From the NCBI GenBank assembly GCA_947488755.1, contig CANLAD010000001.1, positions 2,489,501 to 2,553,500 on the forward strand: a stretch of DNA of 64,000 nt. The letters are read 5' to 3'. Of this stretch, positions 28,550-37,766 are shown piece after piece. The stretch comes from an uncultured Erythrobacter sp. GTDB taxonomy: Bacteria > Pseudomonadota > Alphaproteobacteria > Sphingomonadales > Sphingomonadaceae. Every line of letters begins with the position of its first letter. Position 1 is the stretch's first letter. The notes beneath the pieces are model-generated. The model was not told the origin of the DNA. It saw nothing but the letters and a program-made list of their open reading frames with translations, and did no database searches. A program made the translations under genes and the position numbers.

Positions 28550-29887
28550 TCAGGGTCGCAGCGCTACCGAGCTTTTTGTCGTCCGCCGCAGCGTTTCCAG
28601 CGCATAATGAAGCTGGAAATCCTCGATCCCCTGCTCCTCCAGCTCCTCGGCCGTCAGTTGGAAGCGCGGATCGGCGATCGTGTCGCTTTCCATCTCCTCA
28701 TCGTCGACGCCCAGCTCGTTGATAAGGTGGCCGCGCAGGTCAGATTCGCGCGTGCGATAGCGTTCGCGCAGCGCGAAATCGGGATCGGAAAGCTGCGGCA
28801 CGCGAATGTCGGGTGCAATCCCGCCTTCCTGCACCGATGCGCCCGAAGGGGTGAAATAACGCGCTGTCGTGAGCTTGAGCGCGGCGTCGCGGCCGAGGGG
28901 CAGAAGCGACTGAACAGACCCCTTGCCGAAACTGCGCTGCCCCATCACGAGCGCGCGGCGGTGATCCTGCAGGGCACCGGCGACGATCTCGGACGCCGAG
29001 GCGGAGCCCGCATCGATCAGTACGACGATCGGCACGCCTTCGGCCATGTCGCCGCGGAACACCGTTTCCGCATCATAAAGCAACGTCTCGCCGCGCCCGC
29101 GTCCGCGCTGCGACACGATGCGCCCTTCATCGAGGAAAAGGTCAGACAGTGCCACCGCTTCATCGAGGCTGCCGCCGGGATTGGAACGCAGATCGAGCAC
29201 CAGCCCGCTGACGCGTCCGGTGGCTTCCTCGCGGATCGCTTCCCATGCGCGGTAGACGTCCGCACCGACATCGGCGGAGAATTCGTTGACGGTGATGAGA
29301 CCGATATTGCCGTCCTGCAATTCGTGCGTCACCGGCTCCAATTCGATCACGCCGCGCGTCACGCCGACTTCGATAGGTTCGTCGCGACCCGGCCGGAAGA
29401 TTGTCAGCTCGATCGATGTGCCGGCCTTGCCCCGCATCTGCGCAACCGCATCGTCCAGGCTTCCGCCATAGATCAGCTCACCATCGAGATGGGTGATGAA
29501 GTCGCCCGCCTTGATCCCGGCCTCGTCAGCCGGGCTGCCGCGAAATGGCGAGATCACCTTGACCGCGCCATCCTCCATCACAACCGACAGGCCGAGACCC
29601 GAATAATTGCCATCTATCATGGTTTCGAGCCGCTGCAGGTCGCTGCCGTCAAGATAAGCGGAGTGCGGATCGAGCGATGCCAACATCCCGTCAATCGCCC
29701 CGCGAACCAGCGCATCATCATCGACCGGCTCGACATAGCTGGTCTTGATCCGCTCATACGTAGCGAAAAGCTTCGCAAATTCAGGCCCAGCGCGGCCATC
29801 GACCTGGGCCATGGTAACCGTTGTGGCGGGGATCAGCGCGACTGCGGTGACAAGAGCGGCGCTACGAAGCAGGGCGGACGTTTTCAT
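28550..29887 (-). CDS. S41 carboxyl-terminal processing peptidase
   Basis: PDZ domain plus LVLDLRSNPGGSLDEAVALSD and SASASEIVAGALQDHRRALVMGQRSFGKGSVQ. Confidence 0.94.
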   Translation of the reverse strand: MKTSALLRSAALVTAVALIPATTVTMAQVDGRAGPEFAKLFATYERIKTSYVEPVDDDALVRGAIDGMLASLDPHSAYLDGSDLQRLETMIDGNYSGLGLSVVMEDGAVKVISPFRGSPADEAGIKAGDFITHLDGELIYGGSLDDAVAQMRGKAGTSIELTIFRPGRDEPIEVGVTRGVIELEPVTHELQDGNIGLITVNEFSADVGADVYRAWEAIREEATGRVSGLVLDLRSNPGGSLDEAVALSDLFLDEGRIVSQRGRGRGETLLYDAETVFRGDMAEGVPIVVLIDAGSASASEIVAGALQDHRRALVMGQRSFGKGSVQSLLPLGRDAALKLTTARYFTPSGASVQEGGIAPDIRVPQLSDPDFALRERYRTRESDLRGHLINELGVDDEEMESDTIADPRFQLTAEELEEQGIEDFQLHYALETLRRTTKSSVALRP

Positions 29888-30000
29888 CAGGGAGGAGATT
29901 CCTTTCGGCAAAACCTTGTATATACGTCATGGGCTGAACGCCAGATGAGAGGCTGTCACGACCAATCGGTCCGTGCTCACAATCCGCTAAAGTGAGCGGT

Positions 30001-31233
30001 TTATTCGATATAGACCAGCGGATTGACCGGTTCGCCGTCGCGCCGCAATTCGATCATCACCGTCTCTTCACCCGTCCCGGCGACTCCTATGGGCGCGCCC
30101 CCGATGACCGATTCGCCGACCGCAACACTGGAACGCGCAAGACCGGTGATGAGACTGGTCCAGCCGCCTTCGTGCTCAAGAATTACGATCCGGCCAAAGC
30201 CACGGTAAGGCCCGGCGAAAGCAATCCGTCCCGGTGCGGGGGCAACAATTTGCGCACTCGCCGCAGGGGAGAGCGAAAGCCCGGTCGCGCGAAGCCCGCT
30301 CGGCTGCCGCTCGCCGAAGCCTGAAACGATCCGTCCCTGTGCCGGGAGGCGAAACCCGTCGGGCGGACGGCTTGACGTATCATCCGCCGTATTGGCGACC
30401 GGTTCCTCGCGCAGCTTCGCGCCGATATCATCGGGTCGCGGGATCGGACCGGGCAGGGCGGCAAGATCGCGGCGCAATTGTGCAGCTTCCCCGAGCCGAT
30501 CAATCAGCCCATCGAGATCGCGCGCCTGCTCAGCCAGCGTGAGTGCGCGGGTCGCTTCGCGCGAAGCAACCCCGCGCGCCTCGCGTGATGCGAGCCGCTG
30601 ACGGGTTTCAAGCGCGGCCAGCGCGGTCCGCCGGGCCTGCAATTCGGTCTCCGATTCGCGCAAATTGGCAAGCGAGCTGGCGGCGAAGCGTTCCAGCTTT
30701 TCTCCCTGAGCCAATTCACTGCGCAGCGCAGCGGTCCGCTCGCGAATTTCGGGCACTGCGGAGGACAGGACCGCCCGGACATAGACCAGGTCCTTGAGCG
30801 ATCCTGGCTGAAGCGCGGAGAGCGCCAGCGGGCGGCGCGCATTCGTTTGCAACGCGCCGGTCAGGCGCACCAGCGGTTGCTGTCGCTCGGCAAGGCGCGC
30901 GCGCAAGTTTTCCCGCCCCGCACGAGCGAGCGAATAGCGTGCGCGGGCGGCGGTGATGGCGGCTTCGGCGGCTTGGATCTCGGCGGCGAGCGCAGCGGCT
31001 TCGCGCGCGGCACGATCGGCAGCTTCGCCGGCCGCTTCAGCCTCAACAGCAAACCGATCGGCGCGCGCCTGCGCCGCGCGTCCCTCCTCTAGCGCGCGAG
31101 CGAGTTCGGCGCGAGCCTCGTTCGGCCCGAGGACGCGCACATCGCGCTGCGCCCATGACGATGGCACCGCCGGCGCGATCGCTGCGCAGGCGAAAATTGC
31201 GGTGAACATCAGGGGGGCTGCGGCGCGGATCAT
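30001..31233 (-). CDS. EnvC-like murein hydrolase activator (coiled coil plus degenerate LytM/M23 domain)
   Basis: Signal sequence, long Ala/Glu/Arg coiled coil, C-terminal GRIVSGFGERQPSG...GRIAFAGPYRGFGRIVILEHEGGWTSLITGL. Confidence 0.88.
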   Translation of the reverse strand: MIRAAAPLMFTAIFACAAIAPAVPSSWAQRDVRVLGPNEARAELARALEEGRAAQARADRFAVEAEAAGEAADRAAREAAALAAEIQAAEAAITAARARYSLARAGRENLRARLAERQQPLVRLTGALQTNARRPLALSALQPGSLKDLVYVRAVLSSAVPEIRERTAALRSELAQGEKLERFAASSLANLRESETELQARRTALAALETRQRLASREARGVASREATRALTLAEQARDLDGLIDRLGEAAQLRRDLAALPGPIPRPDDIGAKLREEPVANTADDTSSRPPDGFRLPAQGRIVSGFGERQPSGLRATGLSLSPAASAQIVAPAPGRIAFAGPYRGFGRIVILEHEGGWTSLITGLARSSVAVGESVIGGAPIGVAGTGEETVMIELRRDGEPVNPLVYIE

Positions 31234-31237
31234 CCAG

Positions 31238-31678
31238 TCACCCTGCCCGATGATAGGGATGGCCCGCAAGGATGGTGGTCGCGCGGTAGAGCTGCTCCAT
31301 CAACATCGCGCGCGCGAGAAGATGCGGCCAGGTTGACGAGCCAAAGGTGAGCAGGAGGTCTGCGCTGTCCCGCTCGGTCGGCGAATGCCCGTCCGCCGCG
31401 CCCAGAACGAAACGCGCCTCGCGCACGCCGTCATCGCGCCAGCGCCCCAGCGTCTGCGCGAAAGCTTTCGAGGTCACCGTTTTGCCGCGCTCGTCCAACA
31501 ACACCGTTTTGAAAGGGGTTTGCGGGTCGGGCACCTTTCCGCCCGTTTCGGGCAGTTCGGTCAGCTTCACCGGCCAGCTCAGTCGCTTTTCGTACCGCGC
31601 GACCAGCTCGGCTTCGGGCGTGCGAGCGATTTTTCCGCGAGCTATGACGTGAAGGAGGATGGGTTTATCCGAGGCCAT
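31238..31678 (-). CDS. rlmH: 23S rRNA (pseudouridine1915-N3)-methyltransferase RlmH
   Basis: ILLHVIARGKIARTPEAELVARYEKRL...FVLGAADGHSP...LARAMLMEQLYRATTILAGHPYHR. Confidence 0.95.
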   Translation of the reverse strand: MASDKPILLHVIARGKIARTPEAELVARYEKRLSWPVKLTELPETGGKVPDPQTPFKTVLLDERGKTVTSKAFAQTLGRWRDDGVREARFVLGAADGHSPTERDSADLLLTFGSSTWPHLLARAMLMEQLYRATTILAGHPYHRAG

Positions 31679-31793
31679 GAACCGAATGGTGCACTGGCGG
31701 ACCGCATGGCCAGGCGACCGCCCGCAGCGAGCCGACCTTCGGGTCGCTCAAGTAAGAACATCGCACCCCGGATGGAATGCGCAAACCGAGAGG

Positions 31794-32156
31794 TTAAGCC
31801 CGCCCCTGCTTCGCTTCGCCGCCTTCGAACGACCACATGCGCTCAAGGTTGTAAAAGCTACGCACTTCGGGACGGAACAGGTGGACGATCACGTCGCCTG
31901 CATCGATCAGCACCCAGTCTGCGGCAGGCAAACCCTCGATACGCACCGGCCCCAGCCCCGCGCGCTTCACCTTCTCGGCAAGCTTGTTCGCAATAGCCGC
32001 GACCTGCCGGGTCGAGCGACCGCTGGCAATCACCATGTGATCGGCAACCGAGCTTTTGCCCTCAAGCGGAATTGAGACGATCTCCTGCGCTTGATCATCG
32101 TCGAGCTGTTGCATGACGAGATCGTGCAGCTCGTGCTCCTGAGCGTCAGCGGACAT
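31794..32156 (-). CDS. rsfS: Ribosome silencing factor RsfS
   Basis: DDDQAQEIVSIPLEGKSSVADHMVIASGRSTRQVAAIANKL...DWVLIDAGDVIVHLFRPEVRSFYNLERMW. Confidence 0.94.
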   Translation of the reverse strand: MSADAQEHELHDLVMQQLDDDQAQEIVSIPLEGKSSVADHMVIASGRSTRQVAAIANKLAEKVKRAGLGPVRIEGLPAADWVLIDAGDVIVHLFRPEVRSFYNLERMWSFEGGEAKQGRA

Positions 32157-32309
32157 GGTGGGGGGTGCTTTCATCGATCGGTTTGCCGCGCGGGATGCGG
32201 CGCTGTGTGCCTCGGTTATGGGCAAGGGAAAATCTCCAATATGCTGGTTGGAAATGGGCGCGGAATGCGGCGAAATCAAGAACAAGCGCGCGTTCGAGAG
32301 AGCCTTGCT

Positions 32310-32957
32310 TCACGTTGGCTCCACTTCGTCGACAAGTCGAAAGGTCAGCGGATCGCGGAGTGCAGCGCCGCGATGATGCGCGGCCCAGTCGGGATCGGCG
32401 CGGCGGATCGCCGTGGCCGATCGCGGGTCCGGATCGAAACGCAATAACACCAGTGCCGGTGCGCTCCATCGCCCCCGTGACCGTGAACGTAGTCTGGCCA
32501 GAGGCACCCGGTGGCGCCTGAGCCAGGCCATGGCGGGGCTGGTCATGGCTTCATGATCATAACCGGGGCGCGCGATAACCGCAATCGGCATCGTTCGCGC
32601 TATTCGTCGCCAATCCTTCCAGCGATGGAATTGCGCGAGATTGTCGGACCCCATGATCCAGATAAATTCCCGGGCAGGATAGCGTCGCACCAGCTTCGCG
32701 AGCGTATCTGCGGTGTAGCGCGTGCCAAGCGCCGCCTCGATAGCGGTCGGCACGATCCGCGCGCGCCGGGCACGCCATTGCGCCGAGGCAAACCGAGCGG
32801 GAAGCGGGGCCATACCGGTATCGGGCTTGAGCGGATTTCCGGGCGAGACCAGCCACCACATTTCGTCAAGCGCGAGCGCATCGAGCGCGAACCGGCTGAT
32901 CCGCCGGTGCCCTCCGTGCGCGGGATTGAAACTGCCGCCCAACAGCCCGGTGCGCAT
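32310..32957 (-). CDS. nadD: Nicotinate-nucleotide adenylyltransferase
   Basis: MRTGLLGGSFNPAHGGHRRISRFAL; WIMGSDNLAQFHRWKDW. Confidence 0.95.
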   Translation of the reverse strand: MRTGLLGGSFNPAHGGHRRISRFALDALALDEMWWLVSPGNPLKPDTGMAPLPARFASAQWRARRARIVPTAIEAALGTRYTADTLAKLVRRYPAREFIWIMGSDNLAQFHRWKDWRRIARTMPIAVIARPGYDHEAMTSPAMAWLRRHRVPLARLRSRSRGRWSAPALVLLRFDPDPRSATAIRRADPDWAAHHRGAALRDPLTFRLVDEVEPT

Positions 32958-33288
32958 CAGCTTGCCCCCATGGGTGCGCGATCGTGCGAAGCGGTGCGAA
33001 TGGAGCAGGCCGGAACTGTGAGTCGGGTCATTATCGGCCGGAGCGATAGCAGGACGACCCAATAGTGTCAGGGCGGTTGGGCGGTTGGGCGGTTGCTCGA
33101 ATCGCGCTTTGAAACGGTCGATGCGGCTTGTAAGAACGCGCCAGACCGGACAAAAGTGTGCCAATTAGGGTCACGTTAACGCTTTGGCGCGAATTTGCGT
33201 CGGTCCGCCGGTTGAGGGGCTCAATGGGTTAGGTTCCGAAAGGTTCCCTTGTTAGCCCCCTGGTCGGGATCGCAAGTTACGGGGTTGC

Positions 33289-34452
33289 ATGTCGACAGAC
33301 ACACATAAAACGCCATGGCGTGAGCGTATTCGCACCTGGTTTCCGGATCGCGAATTTTTCATGCGCTCGCATGGCCAGGTTCGCTTCATCAAGGTTTCCT
33401 CGCGCTTGCAGATGGGTGCGGCGAGCAGCGTCGCCGCATTAATCATCGCAGTGACCGGCACGATGGGCGTGATGGCCTTCAACAAGTATCAGGCCGAAGC
33501 GCACCTCGCCTCATTCCAGGCAGAGAAAGCGCAAGTTGCAAGCAGCGTAGAGCGGCTGGAAGCTTATGGCGGCAATCTCGACAAAGTCATCGACGATCTC
33601 AGCACCCGCCAGGACGTGCTCGACGCCATGACAGAGATGCTGCCTGCGGACATTCGGGCAGTCGAAACCAACGTAACCGATTCAAGCGACGAGACTGCGA
33701 AGACGGTCGAGCGCGTGGGCACTGCGTTCCCGCAGGCTGTCGGGCTTGCCGTGATCGAAGCGCGGCAGATCGCGTTCGTCGAGAGCGTCACACGGTTTGC
33801 CGACTGGCGTGCGAAAAGAGCCGAAGCGGCGCTGCGCAAGCTCGATCTGGATCCACGCGGCATGGCAGCCGCTTCGGGCGGTCACGATGCGATGGGTGGA
33901 CCGCTCGAATTGTTGGCGACTTCGGCGGACGGTTCGCTCGATCCGCGTTTCGAGCGCATGGGTCAGAGCCTCGCGCGCATGTCCGCGTTGGAACAAGCGC
34001 TTGACCGCGTGCCCCAGGTGGCGCCTGCGGTCGATGATCGCATCACTTCGCGCTACGGCTTTCGCCGCGATCCGTTCAACGGACGAAGCGCGATGCACAA
34101 CGGGATAGATTTCAAAGGCAAAACCGGATCCCCGATCTATGCCGCCGCCAGCGGGCGCGTGTCGTTCGCCGGGCGCCGCCGCGGTTATGGCAAGGTTGTT
34201 GAAATCAGCCATGGAGATGGCATGATGACCCGCTACGCACACCTTTCGCGCATCGACGTCTCGCGCGGCGAGACGATCGGTGGCGGCGATGTGCTTGGTG
34301 GTCTTGGCAGCACGGGTCGTTCGACCGGCCCGCACCTGCATTTCGAAGTTCGTATCAACGGTCGCGCGGTCAATCCGCGCCCATTTTTGGAGACAGCCCC
34401 CGATGTTCTCGAAGAAGCCCGCGGAAACGCAAGAATCCGCTCCGCCCCTTAA
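33289..34452 (+). CDS. M23 (LytM) peptidoglycan metallopeptidase, membrane anchored
   Basis: TM segment near N-terminus, MHNGIDFKGKTG and GPHLHFEVRING zinc motifs intact. Confidence 0.93.
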   Translation: MSTDTHKTPWRERIRTWFPDREFFMRSHGQVRFIKVSSRLQMGAASSVAALIIAVTGTMGVMAFNKYQAEAHLASFQAEKAQVASSVERLEAYGGNLDKVIDDLSTRQDVLDAMTEMLPADIRAVETNVTDSSDETAKTVERVGTAFPQAVGLAVIEARQIAFVESVTRFADWRAKRAEAALRKLDLDPRGMAAASGGHDAMGGPLELLATSADGSLDPRFERMGQSLARMSALEQALDRVPQVAPAVDDRITSRYGFRRDPFNGRSAMHNGIDFKGKTGSPIYAAASGRVSFAGRRRGYGKVVEISHGDGMMTRYAHLSRIDVSRGETIGGGDVLGGLGSTGRSTGPHLHFEVRINGRAVNPRPFLETAPDVLEEARGNARIRSAP

Positions 34453-34951
34453 TCCACCCACCACGCCAAAGAAGCCCAGCTTCGGAAACGCGAACAAATC
34501 ACAGGAAAAACCCATGGCCAGTGCAAACGCTTCAACTTTCTCGGTGATTGGAACCGACGTAACGATCAAAGGCGATGTGAGCGCCTCGATTGACCTGCAT
34601 GTCGATGGCACGATCGAAGGCGATATCAAGTGCGCCAGCCTCGTACAGGGCGAAGGCAGCACGATCACCGGCGGCGTGATGGCCGAAACCGCCCGCATGT
34701 CGGGCAAGGTCGTGGGTTCGATCAATGCGCGCGAACTCGTGATCCTCAAGTCAGCCCGCATCGAAGGCGATGTGCATTACGACGCGCTCACAATCGAACA
34801 GGGCGCGCAGGTCGATGGCCGCTTCGCTCCGAACGCGCAGCGCAAAGCATCCGGTTCAACGTCAAGTGCAAGCAAGGGCGTGAGCACCGGGTCGACCGGC
34901 AGCAGCGGCAAGGGTCCGGAAAGCGATCCGCAATTGCAGATCGCCAGCTAA
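34403..34951 (+). CDS. Bactofilin (polymer-forming cytoskeletal protein)
   Basis: FSVIGTDVTIKGDVSASIDLHVDGTIEGDIKCASLVQGEGSTITGGVMAETARMSGKVVGSINARELVILKSARIEGDVHYDALTIEQGAQVDGRF. Confidence 0.94.
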   Translation: MFSKKPAETQESAPPLNPPTTPKKPSFGNANKSQEKPMASANASTFSVIGTDVTIKGDVSASIDLHVDGTIEGDIKCASLVQGEGSTITGGVMAETARMSGKVVGSINARELVILKSARIEGDVHYDALTIEQGAQVDGRFAPNAQRKASGSTSSASKGVSTGSTGSSGKGPESDPQLQIAS

Positions 34952-34973
34952 AACGTCGATCTAAGACCCATTG

Positions 34974-35011
34974 AAAACGCCGCGCTTCCCGGCTGGAGAG
35001 CGCGGCGTTTT
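34974..35011 (+). terminator. Rho-independent terminator downstream of bactofilin gene
   Basis: AAAACGCCGCGCT-tcccggctggag-AGCGCGGCGTTTT perfect inverted repeat ending in T run. Confidence 0.9.
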
Positions 35012-35063
35012 CGTATTCAGGTCGCCGAAGCACGCACATCGGTGCGCAATATTCCGAGTGGCT

Positions 35064-36767
35064 TCAGAGCACTTCGGCGCGAAGAGCCTTGCGATCGAGC
35101 TTGCCGATAATCGTTCGCGGCAATTCTTCGCGGATAACGATTTTCTCGACCCGCTCGTGCTTGCCTACGCGATCATTGAGCCAGCCACGCAAGGCGTCCG
35201 CGCCGATATCGGCATCGTCCTTTAGCGTCACGTAAGCACGCGGAGCTTCGCCGCGATATTCGTCGGGAACGCCGATCACGAGCACTTCCTTGACCGCCTC
35301 GTGCCCGAGCATCACGTCCTCCACCTGGCTTGGAAACACCTTGAACCCCCCGACCGAGATCATGTCCTTGATCCGGTCGACGATCGCGAGAAACCCGTCC
35401 TCATCCATCGTCGCCACGTCGCCGGTGCGTAAATAGCGCTTGCCGTCGCGTTCGACGAACACGTCAGCGGCGGCGTCAGGTCGGTTCCAGTATCCGCGCA
35501 TGACTTGCGGCCCGTGGATCGCAAGCTCTCCCGGTTCGCCTTCAGGGGCGAGCTTTGCGGGCTCCTCCTTGTCGAGCAGCACAATCTCGGTCCCGGCAAC
35601 CAATTGCCCGATCGTGCCGCGCTTGCGATTGCCTTCGTAGGGATTGACCGAGACCACGCCGGCGCTTTCTGTAAGGCCGTAGCCTTCGACAAGCCGCACT
35701 CCGGTTTCCGCCTCGAACCGCTCATGCACCGGGCCGGGCATCGGCGCGCCGCCCGAAATGCAGACCTTCAGCGAAGAGAGGTCGGTTTTCTTCAGCTTGG
35801 GATGGTCCAGCAGCGCCTGAAACATCGTCGGCACCCCGGGAAAGCCGGTTGCGCCGTGTTTCTCGATGAGGCCCAGCACCTGCGTCGCATCAAAGCGCGG
35901 GACCATCGCAATTGACGCACCTGCCGCGACAGCATGGTTCAACAACGCCGTGTTGGCGAAAACATGGAAGAACGGCAGCGCGCCGACGAACACTTCCCTG
36001 CTCGGATCCTCGAACGGATTGATCGCGGCGACCTGTTGTGCGTTCAGAGATAGCTGCCTGTGACCAAGCATCGCGCCTTTTGGCCGACCGGTCGTGCCGC
36101 CGGTGTATTGCAACAGGGCTAGATCGTCTTGTTCATCGATGCGGGCCGGGCTGTGCGGTTCGCCATCTACCCAGGCATCCCAGTCCCATTCGCCCAGCAC
36201 ATCGGACCAGTGCCGCGTCGCCTCGTCCCATGCGACATTTGCGATCTGCTTACGCTTGAACAGGCGATAGGCGATGCTCTTGAGGGGCGGCAGCATATGC
36301 GCGAGCGCACCGACGACGAGCGTCTCCAGGGTGCTGGTCTTGAGCACTTTGGCGGCGGTGCCATAGAGTTCGGGCACGTCCACCGTCACCAGCGCGCGCG
36401 TACCGCTGTCCTCGACCTGCCAGGCCAGCTCCTCCACCGAATAGAGCGGCGAGAAATTGACCACCACCGCGCCCGCCATCATCGCGCCGTAATAGGCGGA
36501 GGCGTAGATCGGCACATTTGGCAGGAACAGCCCGACCCGGTCGCCCTTTTCGATCCCCATTTCCCGCAAACCAGCCGCAAAGCGCTGCGCCGACATGAAG
36601 ATCGCGCGGTAGGAATAGGTGCGACCCATGAAGTGTAGGAACGGCGCACCCGGATTGCGCCGTACTGCCCGCTCCAACAGGTCGGGCAGCGTCATCGGCT
36701 CAAACGAAGTGTCCCAAGGGGTCGGGTGATGGTAGGACGCTGGATCAGGAGGGAAGGTCGGTTTCAT
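35064..36767 (-). CDS. fadD: Long-chain fatty acid-CoA ligase
   Basis: LLQYTGGTTGRPKGAMLGH AMP-binding motif; YLRTGDVATMDEDGFLAIVDRIKDMISVGGFKVFPSQVED. Confidence 0.93.
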   Translation of the reverse strand: MKPTFPPDPASYHHPTPWDTSFEPMTLPDLLERAVRRNPGAPFLHFMGRTYSYRAIFMSAQRFAAGLREMGIEKGDRVGLFLPNVPIYASAYYGAMMAGAVVVNFSPLYSVEELAWQVEDSGTRALVTVDVPELYGTAAKVLKTSTLETLVVGALAHMLPPLKSIAYRLFKRKQIANVAWDEATRHWSDVLGEWDWDAWVDGEPHSPARIDEQDDLALLQYTGGTTGRPKGAMLGHRQLSLNAQQVAAINPFEDPSREVFVGALPFFHVFANTALLNHAVAAGASIAMVPRFDATQVLGLIEKHGATGFPGVPTMFQALLDHPKLKKTDLSSLKVCISGGAPMPGPVHERFEAETGVRLVEGYGLTESAGVVSVNPYEGNRKRGTIGQLVAGTEIVLLDKEEPAKLAPEGEPGELAIHGPQVMRGYWNRPDAAADVFVERDGKRYLRTGDVATMDEDGFLAIVDRIKDMISVGGFKVFPSQVEDVMLGHEAVKEVLVIGVPDEYRGEAPRAYVTLKDDADIGADALRGWLNDRVGKHERVEKIVIREELPRTIIGKLDRKALRAEVL

Positions 36768-36863
36768 GCAAGCGCCATGGCCGATGGCCGATGGTGGCAC
36801 AAGTGGTCGATCTTCGATGCGACCGGAACCGCATCACCTTGCCCCCGATCGACCGGTTCCGCG

Positions 36864-37634
36864 CTATTCCTTCGGCTCTTCGGTCTCGACAGACTTGTCG
36901 AATGGGGAAGGCGTGGTCTCTTGTGCGCCAGCCGCTTCGGCCTCGCGTTTGGCGGCGAGCCAGGCTTCCGCTTCGGCTTCCTGCGCGGCTTGGGCGGCGG
37001 CTTTGACATTTGCCGCACGCTCGGCCTGCAATTCCTCGATCAGCCGCTCCTTGTCCGATGGGCCGCCTTCGACCGCGGCCGGAGCCGCTTCTTCGTCAGT
37101 ACCCGCGCGCTTCGCCGCCTTGGCGACAACCGCATCAAGCTCGCGCTGCGAACACAGGCCGAGCGTCACGGGATCCTTGGGCTGGATATTCTGGATATTC
37201 CAGTGGCTGCGCTCCTTGATCGCACCGATCGTATTGCGGGTGGTGCCGATCAGCTTGGAAATCTGCGCGTCCGACACTTCGGGATGGTTGCGCAGGATCC
37301 AGGCGATGCCATCGGGCTTGTCCTGGCGCTTTGACACAGGAGTATAGCGCGGCCCCTTCGTTCGGGTGACCTCGACAGGGGCCTTATGCATCTTGAGCGA
37401 GTATTCGGGGTCTTTCTGCCCCTTCTCGATCTCTTCAAGCGTCAGTTCACCCGCGTGGACCGGGTCGCGGCCGGTGTATTTGCTACCCGCCAGATCGTCG
37501 GCCATCGCTTGAACTTCGAGCAGGTGGATGCCGCAGAATTCGGCGATCTGCTCGAAAGAAAGGCCGGTTTGGTCGACCAGCCAGGTGGCGGTGGCGTGCG
37601 GCATCAGCGGAGTGGGCTGATCCTTGTTGGCCAT
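36864..37634 (-). CDS. DUF1013 protein, TrcR-type cell cycle transcriptional regulator
   Basis: MPHATATWLVDQTGLSFEQIAEFCGIHLLEVQAMADD...GIAWILRNHPEVSDAQISKLIGTTRNTIGAIKERSHWNI. Confidence 0.92.
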   Translation of the reverse strand: MANKDQPTPLMPHATATWLVDQTGLSFEQIAEFCGIHLLEVQAMADDLAGSKYTGRDPVHAGELTLEEIEKGQKDPEYSLKMHKAPVEVTRTKGPRYTPVSKRQDKPDGIAWILRNHPEVSDAQISKLIGTTRNTIGAIKERSHWNIQNIQPKDPVTLGLCSQRELDAVVAKAAKRAGTDEEAAPAAVEGGPSDKERLIEELQAERAANVKAAAQAAQEAEAEAWLAAKREAEAAGAQETTPSPFDKSVETEEPKE

Positions 37635-37673
37635 GGGAATGTCTCCAGGTGTCGGGATTGCAAAAACGATAAG

Positions 37674-37696
37674 GGCCGCCCCTTTCGGAGCGGCCG
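37674..37696 (-). terminator. Putative terminator hairpin between GT gene and trcR-like gene
   Basis: Minus strand GGCCGCTCC-gaaa-GGGGCGGCC followed a few nt later by CTTATCGTTTTT. Confidence 0.5.
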
Positions 37697-37766
37697 CGTT
37701 AGCAATGAGATAGGCGATAGCGCGGCGATCGGCAAGGTAAACCGCGCGATACAGGTGACGCCGGAG

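Noticed and set aside
28607-29995. 462-aa + ORF antisense to ctpA-like gene (similarly 19465..20931 antisense to wzc and 58364..59545 antisense to acyl-CoA dehydrogenase)
   Set aside because: Opposite strands encode canonical proteins; these frames show no domains.
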